A stretch of DNA of 58,441 nt from JADJAH01 sp964615795 (lineage in GTDB: Bacteria > Bacteroidota > Ignavibacteria > Tepidaquicellales > Tepidaquicellaceae): contig CAZTQR010000010.1 of assembly GCA_964615795.1 (NCBI GenBank), forward strand, positions 1 to 58,441, given 5' to 3'. Below, one piece after another: positions 26,401-34,620 of the stretch. A program made the position numbers and the translations under genes. The notes under the pieces were generated by a model. The model ran no database searches. It was given only the letters and a program-made list of their open reading frames with translations, and was not told the DNA's origin. Within the stretch, counting starts at the first letter, position 1, and the number at the start of each line of letters is the position of its first letter.

Positions 26401-26856
26401 GTGTACAGTGAACTTTTCAACAGTTTCATTCAAAGGGAGCTGGGCCGGCTTGAAGAAGAGCTGAAGCTGTTTCCCGACGAAGCATCACTTTGGGATGAAA
26501 GGGAAGGGATTTCTAATACTGCGGGAAATCTTGCGTTGCACATAGCGGGAAACCTGAATCATTTCATCGGCGCGGTTCTTGGCGGCACGGGTTATGTAAG
26601 GAACAGGGAACTTGAATTTTCGGCGAAGAATGTTCCGCGAAGTGAGCTGATGTTAAGCATTGAAAGCACGAAGAGGGTAGTTGCTGAAGCGCTGGCGGGG
26701 ATCACAGATGAAGATCTGAAGAGCGACTATCCTCTTGAGAAATCGTTCGGGAAGGTTTCGAAGTCATATCTGCTGATTCACCTTATAACGCATCTGAATT
26801 ATCACATCGGGCAGATAAATTATTACAGGCGGCTGGGGGCGGGCGGCATTATATAA
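26401..26856 (+). CDS. DinB-like / DUF1572 family protein
   Basis: The 151-residue four-helix-bundle protein has the histidines of the DinB/YfiT-like metal site: L-A-L-H-I-A-G-N-L-N-H-F in the second helix and H-L-I-T-H-L-N-Y-H-I-G-Q-I-N-Y-Y in the last. Family members are possible metal-dependent thiol transferases or hydrolases, but this branch has no defined role. The start is GTG 26401 after AAGGAG at 26383; the ATG at 26394 is out of frame. The last codons lie inside a perfect 28-bp palindrome. Confidence 0.85.
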   Translation: MYSELFNSFIQRELGRLEEELKLFPDEASLWDEREGISNTAGNLALHIAGNLNHFIGAVLGGTGYVRNRELEFSAKNVPRSELMLSIESTKRVVAEALAGITDEDLKSDYPLEKSFGKVSKSYLLIHLITHLNYHIGQINYYRRLGAGGII

Positions 26857-26866
26857 TGCCGCCCGC
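26839..26866. repeat. 28-bp perfect palindrome with AT-rich centre
   Basis: GCGGGCGGCATTAT (26839-26852) is followed directly by its exact reverse complement (26853-26866). It covers the DinB stop and lies between convergent DinB and ferritin genes. It has the same design as palindromes at 27525, 41241 and 41540: GC-rich arms and an AT-rich centre. No T run follows on either strand, so it is not a textbook terminator. Confidence 0.8.
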
Positions 26867-26886
26867 ATGCGCCGGGCAAGAAAAAT

Positions 26887-27405
26887 CTAAGCGCCCGCTT
26901 TCTCCGCGGCCAGGTCAAACTTACGCGAAAGCAGTTCGTTGTCTATTGTCAGCAGTCCGAGCCCTTCGCCGTTTATCATTCTCATCTTCGCAACGAGCTT
27001 CGTCAGAGTCGCCTCTTCCTCCACCTGTTCATCCACATACCACTTGAGAAAGCTTATGACCGAGTGGTCGTTTTCCTTTATGGCAACGTCCATGAGCTTG
27101 TTTATGCTCTCTGTGATGAATCTCTCATGCTCAAGCGATTCCTCTATTGTTCCGATCACGGACTGATATTCGTTCTTCGGTTCGGGCAGAGCTTTAAGAT
27201 AGACCCTTCCTCCCTTGTCATGAACAAAATTGAACATCTTCATCGCGTGAAAATGCTCTTCCTGTGCCTGTACATTGAAATAGTTGGCGAATCCTTCCAG
27301 CTCGACAGATTCGAAGTAGGCAGACATCGCAAGGTAAAGATACTCCGAAAAGAACTCCCTGTTGATCTGCTCATTGAGCGCGTCCTGCAGTTTTTGTGTC
27401 AGCAT
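26887..27405 (-). CDS. Ferritin (non-haem iron storage, FtnA-like)
   Basis: From the ATG at 27405 the product is 172 residues, the normal bacterial ferritin length. Ferroxidase ligands are visible: E in L-N-E-Q-I-N-R-E-F-F-S-E-Y-L-Y-L-A-M, E-E-H-F-H-A-M-K in the second helix, E-S-L-E-H-E-R-F in the third, and F-L-K-W-Y-V-D-E-Q-V-E-E-E in the fourth. A longer in-frame start at 27558 exists but is upstream of the promoter element at 27427-27434, so it cannot be used from that promoter and its extra residues are not ferritin-like. The protein oxidises and stores iron in a 24-subunit shell. Confidence 0.95.
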   Translation of the reverse strand: MLTQKLQDALNEQINREFFSEYLYLAMSAYFESVELEGFANYFNVQAQEEHFHAMKMFNFVHDKGGRVYLKALPEPKNEYQSVIGTIEESLEHERFITESINKLMDVAIKENDHSVISFLKWYVDEQVEEEATLTKLVAKMRMINGEGLGLLTIDNELLSRKFDLAAEKAGA

Positions 27406-27426
27406 TGTGTGTTTTGAGATTTTGTA

Positions 27427-27434
27427 CAAAGATA
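27427..27434 (-). promoter_or_regulatory. TAnnTTTG promoter element of the ferritin gene
   Basis: On the minus strand TATCTTTG spans 27434-27427. Transcription would start near 27420, about 15 bases before the ferritin ATG at 27405. No TTG is found at the usual upstream spacing. The element fixes the ferritin start. Confidence 0.55.
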
Positions 27435-27524
27435 TGATTTGAAGAGCTGAATGAAAATTCAGTAATGCGGAATGACGAATAACCCCCCGAATACGGATAC
27501 TGCAGCAGATGCGGCATACTCCAA

Positions 27525-27544
27525 GCCGGCAAATATTTGCCGGC
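27525..27544. repeat. 20-bp perfect palindrome with AT-rich centre
   Basis: GCCGGCAAATATTTGCCGGC is its own reverse complement. It lies 27 bases past the stop of the methyltransferase gene and about 90 bases upstream of the ferritin promoter element. Its design matches the palindromes at 26839, 41241 and 41540. Confidence 0.8.
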
Positions 27545-27571
27545 GCATCCGGCCGCATGCAAAGCTTGATC

Positions 27572-28756
27572 TTATTCGGAAAACATGCCGAGGGCTTTGT
27601 CCAGATAAAAATCGGCTAGCCCGAATCTGTCCCTGAGAGAAATGATCTCTTCAAACCTTTGCATTCTCACCATTTTGGTAACATCCTTTTTTACTCCTGT
27701 TATCATTGTGTTTCTTGAAGTGTGTTCATCGGAAACAAATTCGAAGACCTTTGTATCGTATCCGTAATATCCCAGCACCAGCGCCCTTAGAGAATCGGTC
27801 AGCATCACCGAAAATCTCTCCTCGTGAATGGGATGCCTGAGCATTGGCTTGAGGTCATCCGGGATCTTGACCCTGTGCCTTAGATACTTCTGACAGCACG
27901 GCGCAAGCATTATCACTGATTCATTTGAATTCAGCGCATATACTATAGCGTCATCAGTTGCCGTATCGCACGCATGCAGTGCTGTAACGATATCAAGGTC
28001 ACTTCCTCCTGAAGACGGGATCACTCCGGCGGAGAATGACAATCCCTGATAACCGCACTTGCCGGCAATGCTGTTGGAAAGTTCCGCAAGTTCCTTTCTC
28101 TGCTCAATCCCGGTTACGGTGGCCTTCATGCCCCTCTTGTTCGTCAGATGATCATACAGTGCAAAAGTCATGTAGCTTTTGCCTGACCCCAGGTCAGTTG
28201 CCGTGATGCTCTTTGATTCAGAATCCGGGAGCGAACCGATCAGCGAGTCAACTGTCCGTATGAATCTGTCAACCTGCCTGAACTTTCCGTACTTGTCCGC
28301 ATGGATCTTTCCTTCCGGCGAAGCAATTCCGAGAAGATTAAAATAGCGGGCTTGCGGATCAGCATATCTTTCCTTTTCCCTGTTGTGCTTGAGGTTTGCT
28401 GATTCTGTAAAGGACGGCTTTCTTTCGTGCAGAATGGGAACGAGCTTCTTTGAGTGGTCGAGGCTGTAGTCTTTGGTAAGTGTAAAGAGATTTGCAGTAA
28501 GAAAGTCATTTCCTGTTATCCGCCGGATCATTTCAAGCCCTTCGCTGATCTCGTAGTTCTTTACAACATCCTTCGTTTTGTAACTGAACCTGAAGGAAAG
28601 CCGCTTGCCCTCCTTCAGAGAAACGAGGGTCACGGTCAGGCCTTTGAATTCGTCATCTCCGCCCCTGTACTTTCCGAATGTCATCTTTACAAATATGCCT
28701 TCGGCCAGTGAAGTTTCGGCTCTGCTCAGAAGTTCTGACTTGGCTTCTGCCGTCAT
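27572..28756 (-). CDS. SAM-dependent methyltransferase (Methyltransf_32-like)
   Basis: The 394-residue protein contains, near the middle, T-A-T-D-L-G-S-G-K-S-Y-M-T-F-A-L-Y (SAM-binding motif I), V-T-G-I-E-Q-R-K-E-L (acidic motif II) and D-I-V-T-A-L-H-A-C-D-T-A-T-D-D-A (motif with A-C-D-T). It then has L-A-P-C-C-Q-K-Y-L-R. The H-A-C-D-T and P-C-C blocks are typical of the family formerly called DUF2431/Methyltransf_32-like proteins, whose substrate is unknown. The N-terminal 130 residues are a separate domain. It follows purT by 70 bases on the same strand. Confidence 0.8.
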   Translation of the reverse strand: MTAEAKSELLSRAETSLAEGIFVKMTFGKYRGGDDEFKGLTVTLVSLKEGKRLSFRFSYKTKDVVKNYEISEGLEMIRRITGNDFLTANLFTLTKDYSLDHSKKLVPILHERKPSFTESANLKHNREKERYADPQARYFNLLGIASPEGKIHADKYGKFRQVDRFIRTVDSLIGSLPDSESKSITATDLGSGKSYMTFALYDHLTNKRGMKATVTGIEQRKELAELSNSIAGKCGYQGLSFSAGVIPSSGGSDLDIVTALHACDTATDDAIVYALNSNESVIMLAPCCQKYLRHRVKIPDDLKPMLRHPIHEERFSVMLTDSLRALVLGYYGYDTKVFEFVSDEHTSRNTMITGVKKDVTKMVRMQRFEEIISLRDRFGLADFYLDKALGMFSE

Positions 28757-28826
28757 CTGCCAATGCGCGTTATCATTGAACCGCTCCGGGCTGTTAAGAT
28801 CGAAATGCTCATAGGAGATCTGTCAT

Positions 28827-29990
28827 TCAGTTGATTCTGATACAGGAGGCGATCTTTTTCGCACGGTCACGAAGTCCGTCGATCTCGGAGACCTGCTCTC
28901 CCCACGTCAGCGCAACTCCCATTCTTCTGTATTGTCTTGCGAAGGGTTTTCCAAAGATCCTCACATTGGAATTGGTAACTGACAAAGCTTCTTCAAGACC
29001 TGAATATTCCGGCTCTCCTTCTATCTCCTGCTGTGCAAGTATTACTGCGCTTGCACCCGATCTCATGAATGCGATCTCCTTTACAGGCAATCCGAGAATT
29101 GCGCGCAGATGAAGTTCAAATTCATTGAAATTCTGAGTTCCTGCAAGCGTCACCATGCCTGTATCATGAGGCCTTGGGGAAAGTTCGGAGAAGACGACAT
29201 CATCAGCAGTAAGGAAAAACTCAACACCCCAGATGCCCGCTCCCGTCAGCGCCGCAGTCACTTTTGATGCAATGTCCTGAGCCTTCGCGATCTGCTTTGT
29301 GCCTGCATTGCATGGCTGCCAGCTCTCCTGATAATCACCCCGCTCCTGCCTGTGGCCTATCGGCGGACAAAACAGAGTTCGGCCGTTCTTCTGAGTAAGT
29401 GTAAGCAGTGTTATCTCAGAATGGAAATTTATGAACTCCTCCACTATCACCTCACTCATACCGCCCCGACCTTTCTCAGATGCATAATTCCATGCCCGTT
29501 GTATATCATTTTCTGACTTCACAGTGCTTTGACCTTTTCCCGAAGAAGACATCAGCGGTTTCACAACGCAGGGTATTCCGATCTGCATCACTGCATCGCG
29601 GAACTGTTCGGGAGTGGAGGCATATCTGTACTTTGCGGTTGTAAGACCCAGTTCCTGCGCGGCAAGATCTCTGATTGCTTTGCGGTTCATGGTAAAGTTC
29701 ACGGCTCTTGCGCTCGGAACCACTTGTATCCCCCGCCTTTCATAGTCATAAAGCTTCTCGGTTCTTATTGCTTCAATTTCCGGAACTATGATGTCAGGGT
29801 TATGGATGCCAACTATCCTGTCGAGTTCATCACCGTCAAGCATATTGATCACCTCTCTCCTGTCAGTCACCTGCTGGGCGGGAGCATTGTTGTATGAATC
29901 AACGGCTACAACTTCCAGCCCGTAACGCTTGGCAGAAATTGTAAATTCTTTTCCCAGCTCTCCGGAGCCAAGCAGTAAGATCTTCTTCAA
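28827..29990 (-). CDS. purT: Formate-dependent phosphoribosylglycinamide formyltransferase (PurT)
   Basis: PurT makes formyl-GAR from GAR, ATP and formate in purine synthesis and does not need folate. The 387-residue ATP-grasp protein has the full family pattern: L-L-G-S-G-E-L-G-K-E, E-I-E-A-I-R-T, M-N-R-K-A-I-R, V-V-K-P-L-M-S-S-S-G-K-G-Q-S, F-C-P-P-I-G-H-R-Q-E-R-G-D-Y-Q-E-S-W-Q-P, G-V-E-F-F-L and S-P-R-P-H-D-T-G-M-V-T-L. Its ATG at 29990 overlaps the stop of the peptidase S51 fusion by 4 bases. Formate use fits an organism with anaerobic metabolism. Confidence 0.97.
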   Translation of the reverse strand: MKKILLLGSGELGKEFTISAKRYGLEVVAVDSYNNAPAQQVTDRREVINMLDGDELDRIVGIHNPDIIVPEIEAIRTEKLYDYERRGIQVVPSARAVNFTMNRKAIRDLAAQELGLTTAKYRYASTPEQFRDAVMQIGIPCVVKPLMSSSGKGQSTVKSENDIQRAWNYASEKGRGGMSEVIVEEFINFHSEITLLTLTQKNGRTLFCPPIGHRQERGDYQESWQPCNAGTKQIAKAQDIASKVTAALTGAGIWGVEFFLTADDVVFSELSPRPHDTGMVTLAGTQNFNEFELHLRAILGLPVKEIAFMRSGASAVILAQQEIEGEPEYSGLEEALSVTNSNVRIFGKPFARQYRRMGVALTWGEQVSEIDGLRDRAKKIASCIRIN

Positions 29991-31237
29991 TTTCTCCGCA
30001 ATTTGATTGATTCCTTTTCAAGCCTTTCGATCAGTTCATACCTGCCGTTAAGGTCAATGATCGCTCTCACTGCTTCATTGTCGGCAATTGCCTGCCACTC
30101 GATCACTTTGCCGTCCTTAATGCGAGCCCTCCATGATGCAGTTATGTCAAATCTGTCCCTTGCTCCGGGCCTTTTCTTGCAGAAAGTTCCCTTTGCCCTT
30201 CCAAAGAAACCTACACTGTCACCGGACATAAGAGTGTTGAGCACCGTAATTCTGTAATCAGGGAACCAGCTGAGAAATCCTTTCCACGCCTTTATCATTT
30301 CTTCCTTTCCGGTAACTATGTTATCCATTGAATCTATGAATCTGTGGTCTTCCGACATAAGTTCGCCGAGCCCGTCTGTGTCATGCTCATTTATCTTCTC
30401 CACAAATGCAATCGCCGTTTTCAGTATTTCCAGCTCAGTCGAGGGACCTTTTTCCGGACTCACTTCAGAGTCCCTTCCGAGATAATGCGGTTTGAGTCTT
30501 TCCTCTGTCACTTTGCCTCTGCGAAGTTTCACCCTGAAAGCGGAAGCATTGGTTCTTGAAGTCACCACTCTGATCAGTTCATTGTCAACAAAATGCAATG
30601 CCGCACCGTCTTCAACTCCGTAGCCCTCTTTGATGATCTTTTGTTTTATAAGCTTTTTGAAAGATTCCCTCAATTCGGCCCTTTCGTCATAATGCGGACA
30701 AAAACTTCCCTTCAGTATTCCGAGGCAAGGCAGTCGGGTAAGCACACCGGGTGAAGGGTTCGTTATGCCGTCATCAAACCAGCAGATCGCACCTGCGCTC
30801 ATTCCGGTGAGAATTATGCCGGCGTTCCACGCCTTCTTCATAATGGCGTCAACACCATGCTTTTTCCAGGTATCAATAATCAATGTCGTGTTTCCTCCGC
30901 CAACATGTATTATGTCCTGCCGCATGATAAATGCTTCGATGTCTTTGGGAGGATCATTGAAAGAGAGATGAGTCGGTTCGCATTGCTTGTTCCTGAAAAA
31001 ATTGTAGAACATTTCGCGGTACTCAATTCCGTCGTTGCTTGCCGTGCCCATGAAGCAGATCCTTGGCCTTTCCTTCGGCACAAGATTGAGAATGTACTTG
31101 TCAAGAAGACCGTTATCGGGTTCCATCGAGAACATCCCGCCGCCGAGAGCGACGATCTGCCTGGGCTTATGTTTGATAGTCATCGTTGAGATTTGAGCAA
31201 ACAAGATAAGTATGAAGAAGCAGTTTTTCAGCGACAA
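29987..31237 (-). CDS. Peptidase S51 (dipeptidase E-like) fused to a SnoaL/NTF2-like domain
   Basis: Residues about 25-270 are a peptidase E-like domain: I-V-A-L-G-G-G, I-H-V-G-G-G-N-T and the nucleophile in T-G-M-S-A-G-A-I-C-W-F (Ser147). Residues about 285-405 form a SnoaL-like NTF2 fold: F-V-E-K-I-N-E-H-D-T-D-G-L-G-E-L-M-S-E-D-H-R-F-I-D-S, later F-P-D-Y-R-I-T-V. The enzyme would cleave Asp-X dipeptides, and the appended fold may bind a small ligand. An excellent AGGAGGTGA at 31256-31248 lies upstream of the TTG 31237, with a rather long gap. An alternative start is ATG 31183, which removes the hydrophobic first 18 residues. It overlaps purT by 4 bases. Confidence 0.83.
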   Translation of the reverse strand: MSLKNCFFILILFAQISTMTIKHKPRQIVALGGGMFSMEPDNGLLDKYILNLVPKERPRICFMGTASNDGIEYREMFYNFFRNKQCEPTHLSFNDPPKDIEAFIMRQDIIHVGGGNTTLIIDTWKKHGVDAIMKKAWNAGIILTGMSAGAICWFDDGITNPSPGVLTRLPCLGILKGSFCPHYDERAELRESFKKLIKQKIIKEGYGVEDGAALHFVDNELIRVVTSRTNASAFRVKLRRGKVTEERLKPHYLGRDSEVSPEKGPSTELEILKTAIAFVEKINEHDTDGLGELMSEDHRFIDSMDNIVTGKEEMIKAWKGFLSWFPDYRITVLNTLMSGDSVGFFGRAKGTFCKKRPGARDRFDITASWRARIKDGKVIEWQAIADNEAVRAIIDLNGRYELIERLEKESIKLRRN

Positions 31238-31343
31238 ACAATTTATTTCACCTCCTGATAAACAATGATGAACATTGCCAAAATATTCCTATATAGCTAA
31301 CTTTAAGAATGCGAAAGTACATTACCGACAGGATGCAAAGCAC

Positions 31344-32648
31344 TTGGATCTTATCATAATCATAGCGTTAACGCTGGCAAACTCATTTTTTGCGATGTGC
31401 GAAGCGGCGCTGCTATCCGTGAACAGGAGCCGGATAGAGCATCTTGCCGCAATGAGAAACAAGCGCGCAGCAATCGTCCTTAAATTCATCGAGAGTCCGG
31501 AGAGCTTTTTATCTTCCGTGCAGGTGGGAATTACGCTCATCGGAATAGTTTCCGGTGTTTACGGGGGCACCGTGCTTGCAGAAGATCTTAACGGGTTCTT
31601 CAAAAGCATGGGATGGAATTCCGAGCTTCTCAATGAATTGTCAATTGTGATTGTAGTTGCGCTGATCACATACTTTTCAATTGTAGTAGGCGAACTGGTG
31701 CCGAAATCGTTTGCCATAAATCACGCGGAAAGAATTTCACTGTACTTCGCGCCGGTCATGAGATTCTTCACAGCGCTGACATATCCCGTGGTAAAGGTTC
31801 TTGCCGCTTCTACGGACTTCATTCTCAAACTCTTCAGGATCAAATCCAGGCGGTCAGAGCATCTTAGTGAAGATGAACTGAAGTTCATACTCAAGAAAGC
31901 TGCAACTCAGGGTATACTGGAAAAAGATGAAAGCAAGGTTCACCAGAAGCTGTTCTCTTTTTCCGATCAGGTTGCGAAAAGTCTGATGACCCACAGGACA
32001 GACCTTGAATGGATTGATATCAACTCCTCTCCGGAAGAGATATTGCTTGAACTGAAGAACAGCACTCATTCGAAGTTTCCGGTATGTGACGGAACGCTTG
32101 ATAATCTCATAGGGATCGTAAATGCGAAAGATTATCTGGACAAGCACATGCAGCCGGGATTCACGATCAGGAGCATTATGAAGCAACCCATACTTCTCAA
32201 CGAATATACTCCGGCATTTCAGGTGCTCAATGAGTTCAAGAAAAAGAAAGAATATGCGGCGCTGGTAATGGATGAGCATGGTGAAATTGACGGCATCATC
32301 ACCCTTCGCGACCTGATTGAGGCAATTGTGGGAGAAATGCCCGAAGCGGATGAAGCAGAAGATCCGGATATTGTGAAGAGGTCTGAGATGTCATTTCTCA
32401 TCAACGGAAAGACAACCGTCTTTGACATCAATGACTTTTTCGGCAAGGAAATAATTGAAGACAATCCGCACAACTATACCACACTTTCCGGTTACTTTCT
32501 CTTTCATCTTGGTGAAATTCCCAAGACCGGACGCAAGATCGTTGTTGACGGCATATCAATGGAGATAGTTGACATGGACGGCAAAAGAATTGACCGGATC
32601 CTGTTTGAAATCCTCGATGCTGAACTTCTGAACTCAGACCTTGCCTGA
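31344..32648 (+). CDS. CNNM/CorC-type membrane protein (DUF21, CBS pair, CorC_HlyC)
   Basis: The protein has an N-terminal DUF21 transmembrane domain (L-D-L-I-I-I-I-A-L-T-L-A-N-S-F-F-A-M-C-E-A-A-L-L-S-V, then S-V-Q-V-G-I-T-L-I-G-I and V-V-G-E-L-V-P-K-S). Two CBS motifs follow (F-P-V-C-D-G ... L-I-G-I-V-N-A-K-D and A-A-L-V-M-D-E-H-G-E-I-D-G-I-I-T-L-R-D-L-I-E). A C-terminal CorC_HlyC domain ends the protein. Relatives are magnesium or other cation exporters, though often named haemolysins. A TTG at 31275 is in frame, but family members begin right at the first helix, so TTG 31344 is preferred. The start is therefore uncertain. Confidence 0.88.
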   Translation: MDLIIIIALTLANSFFAMCEAALLSVNRSRIEHLAAMRNKRAAIVLKFIESPESFLSSVQVGITLIGIVSGVYGGTVLAEDLNGFFKSMGWNSELLNELSIVIVVALITYFSIVVGELVPKSFAINHAERISLYFAPVMRFFTALTYPVVKVLAASTDFILKLFRIKSRRSEHLSEDELKFILKKAATQGILEKDESKVHQKLFSFSDQVAKSLMTHRTDLEWIDINSSPEEILLELKNSTHSKFPVCDGTLDNLIGIVNAKDYLDKHMQPGFTIRSIMKQPILLNEYTPAFQVLNEFKKKKEYAALVMDEHGEIDGIITLRDLIEAIVGEMPEADEAEDPDIVKRSEMSFLINGKTTVFDINDFFGKEIIEDNPHNYTTLSGYFLFHLGEIPKTGRKIVVDGISMEIVDMDGKRIDRILFEILDAELLNSDLA

Positions 32649-32660
32649 CCGAAAGGTCAG
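32645..32660. terminator. Short GAAA-loop hairpin between convergent genes
   Basis: CTGACC (32645-32650), loop GAAA and GGTCAG (32655-32660) make a compact hairpin that covers the stop codons of both convergent genes. It lacks a T run, so its role as a terminator is only possible. Confidence 0.4.
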
Positions 32661-33514
32661 TTCACGCGGTAACACGCCCGTATCAGTCTGTTTGTAGCTT
32701 CTGTAATCAGCTTTGTCGGAGCTTTGTTCAGTTCAAGCGATTTCTTCAGGTCGTCATATGCCATATCGTAATTGCCCATCATATAATAGATCATCCCTCT
32801 GCTGAAATACGGGAGATATCCCTTTGGATTGTTCTGGATCTGCTGTGTGAAAATGTCAACTGCGAACTTATACCGGTCATATCTCACAAACACCAGGTCC
32901 TTCTTGGAATCCTTCTGGAAATAGGTTGAATCCCACGAAAGGCCTTCATTCACATTCTCAAATATCTTGCTGGTATCCTGTTCAAAAGTATGAGTGATCG
33001 CCTTCATGAAATATCCTCTTGCAGACTTGGGCTCAAGCGCAATTGCCTTTTCAAGGGTCGCCAGAGACCGCTCATACTGGCCGCCCTTGAGGAACAGGAA
33101 ATTCTGCATGTAGTATGCTTCAATGTTGTTGACATCGTAGAACAATGCATCATCACAGTCCTGCTTTGCCGCCGGGAAATTATTCTGCGAAATGTAGGCG
33201 GATGCGCGGTAAACATAACTCATTGAGCTGGACCTCTTTACCCCTATGGCAGAAGAAAAATCCTGTATTGCCTTTGGATAGTCCTTCATTGCAAGGTACG
33301 ACAATCCTCTGAAATTCAGAACATCTGTGTTCTGAGGAAAAGACCCGAGATAGTCCGTATAAAACTCAACCGCTTTGTCGAATTCGCCCTTAAGGTAATA
33401 TTCATTTCCCTTCTGAAGTACAGCCTGCGGAGATTCCTGAGAATATGACGAGCCGGCCATTATCATTATGAGAAGGAAAAGGAAGGACTGTAGGATTCTA
33501 TACATAATGTGCAT
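32657..33514 (-). CDS. Exported tetratricopeptide-repeat protein
   Basis: A signal peptide ends at G-S-S-Y-S-Q. The remaining roughly 260 residues are TPR units, for example A-V-L-Q-K-G-N-E-Y-Y-L-K-G-E-F-D-K-A-V and L-N-F-R-G-L-S-Y-L-A-M-K-D-Y-P-K-A-I. Later copies include Y-F-S-R-G-M-I-Y-Y-M-M-G-N-Y-D-M-A. TPR arrays mediate protein contacts; the partner is unknown. Met4 is an equal start candidate. The promoter element at 33536-33543 serves it, divergent from the PPK2 promoter region. Confidence 0.87.
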   Translation of the reverse strand: MHIMYRILQSFLFLLIMIMAGSSYSQESPQAVLQKGNEYYLKGEFDKAVEFYTDYLGSFPQNTDVLNFRGLSYLAMKDYPKAIQDFSSAIGVKRSSSMSYVYRASAYISQNNFPAAKQDCDDALFYDVNNIEAYYMQNFLFLKGGQYERSLATLEKAIALEPKSARGYFMKAITHTFEQDTSKIFENVNEGLSWDSTYFQKDSKKDLVFVRYDRYKFAVDIFTQQIQNNPKGYLPYFSRGMIYYMMGNYDMAYDDLKKSLELNKAPTKLITEATNRLIRACYRVN

Positions 33515-33535
33515 GGGTTTAATTTTAGCTTTTTA

Positions 33536-33543
33536 CAAAACTA
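33536..33543 (-). promoter_or_regulatory. TAnnTTTG element for the TPR gene
   Basis: On the minus strand TAGTTTTG spans 33543-33536, predicting a start near 33529, about 15 bases before the ATG at 33514. No -33 element is clear. Confidence 0.5.
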
Positions 33544-33663
33544 ACTAAACTGATCCAAATGTGAAGTGTTATCTTTGCCATTGTGCAGGCCTCCAACGGA
33601 AACTGTAATTCAGATCTCTGAAGCTAAGGCAATAAGTGCGTTATTATTCGTTCATATTGTTGA

Positions 33664-33687
33664 TATATTTGTTAAAACATTAACAAA
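33664..33687 (+). promoter_or_regulatory. PPK2 promoter element overlapped by a perfect inverted repeat
   Basis: TATATTTG at 33664-33671 is a TAnnTTTG element about 30 bases before the PPK2 ATG. The inverted repeat TTTGTTAA (33668-33675), AACA, TTAACAAA (33680-33687) overlaps it and the expected start of transcription, a classic operator position. A further TATCTTTG at 33570-33577 may be a second, distal promoter. Confidence 0.5.
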
Positions 33688-33701
33688 GTAAATTCAATAA
33701 C

Positions 33702-34619
33702 ATGGCTTCAGCAGAAGATATCTTATACGAACTTGACAAGGAAACGAAGAGCTGTATGGTTAAGGAAGGTTCAAAGGTCAGGCTAAAGGATTTCAGTACC
33801 AAGTATGAGGGAGACATTCTAGACAAGGAACTTGCTCAGGATGTACTTGAAAAAGGCAGGGAAAGACTTGCGGAGTTTCAGGACAAACTCTATGCGCATG
33901 ACCAGTATAATGTGCTGATCGTGCTTCAGGCAATGGATGCCGCAGGAAAGGACGGAGTAATAAAGCACATAATGTCAGGGCTGAATCCGTCGGGCGTCCG
34001 TGTCGCAAGCTTCAAAGCTCCCACGAAGACAGAGCTCGATCACGATTATTTTTGGAGGCATTACCTTGCTCTGCCTGCAAGAGGAGAGATTGGGATTTTC
34101 AACAGATCGCACTATGAGAATGTCCTTATCACACGGGTTCATCCGGAGTATCTTCTCAATGAAAACCTGCCGGGTATAGAGAAGGCAGAGGATGCGGATG
34201 AAAAGTTCTGGAAGAACAGATTCAGGCAGATCAACAGGTTCGAAAAGAATCTTTCAGAGAACGGCACCATCATTCTTAAGTTCTTCCTCAATGTGTCAAA
34301 GAAAGAACAGAAGAAAAGATTTCTGGAAAGAATAGACGACAAGAAAAAGAACTGGAAATTTTCTGCCGCGGACGTGAAGGAAAGATTGTATTGGGACGAG
34401 TATCAAAAGGCATTCGAAGAGATGATAGAGGAAACCACAAAGGACTATGCTCCGTGGTTCGTGATCCCGTCAGACAACAAATGGTGGGGAAGGCTTCTGA
34501 TTGCCATGATCGTATACAAAATGTTTGAGAAGATGAACTTCTCGTATCCGGAGGCAACTCCGGAACAGCTTGCCGCGCTTCAGAAAGCAAAGGAACAGCT
34601 TCTTTCGGAAGAAGACTGA
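33702..34619 (+). CDS. Polyphosphate kinase 2 family protein (polyphosphate:nucleotide phosphotransferase)
   Basis: The 305-residue protein has the Walker A-like V-L-Q-A-M-D-A-A-G-K-D-G, the substrate lysine region S-F-K-A-P-T, F-N-R-S-H-Y-E-N-V-L-I-T-R-V (family Walker B/lid neighbourhood) and W-K-F-S-A-A-D-V-K-E-R. The length fits one-domain PPK2 enzymes, which use polyphosphate to phosphorylate nucleotides; class III members act on both mono- and diphosphates. Which class this is cannot be settled by eye. Upstream it has the inverted-repeat promoter. The stop is only 1 base from that of the convergent SDR gene. Confidence 0.93.
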   Translation: MASAEDILYELDKETKSCMVKEGSKVRLKDFSTKYEGDILDKELAQDVLEKGRERLAEFQDKLYAHDQYNVLIVLQAMDAAGKDGVIKHIMSGLNPSGVRVASFKAPTKTELDHDYFWRHYLALPARGEIGIFNRSHYENVLITRVHPEYLLNENLPGIEKAEDADEKFWKNRFRQINRFEKNLSENGTIILKFFLNVSKKEQKKRFLERIDDKKKNWKFSAADVKERLYWDEYQKAFEEMIEETTKDYAPWFVIPSDNKWWGRLLIAMIVYKMFEKMNFSYPEATPEQLAALQKAKEQLLSEED

Positions 34620-34620
34620 A

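Noticed and set aside
26839..27544. Palindromes flanking ferritin as ends of an insertion element
   Set aside because: The two differ in arm sequence, no transposase lies between them, and no target-site duplication is visible.
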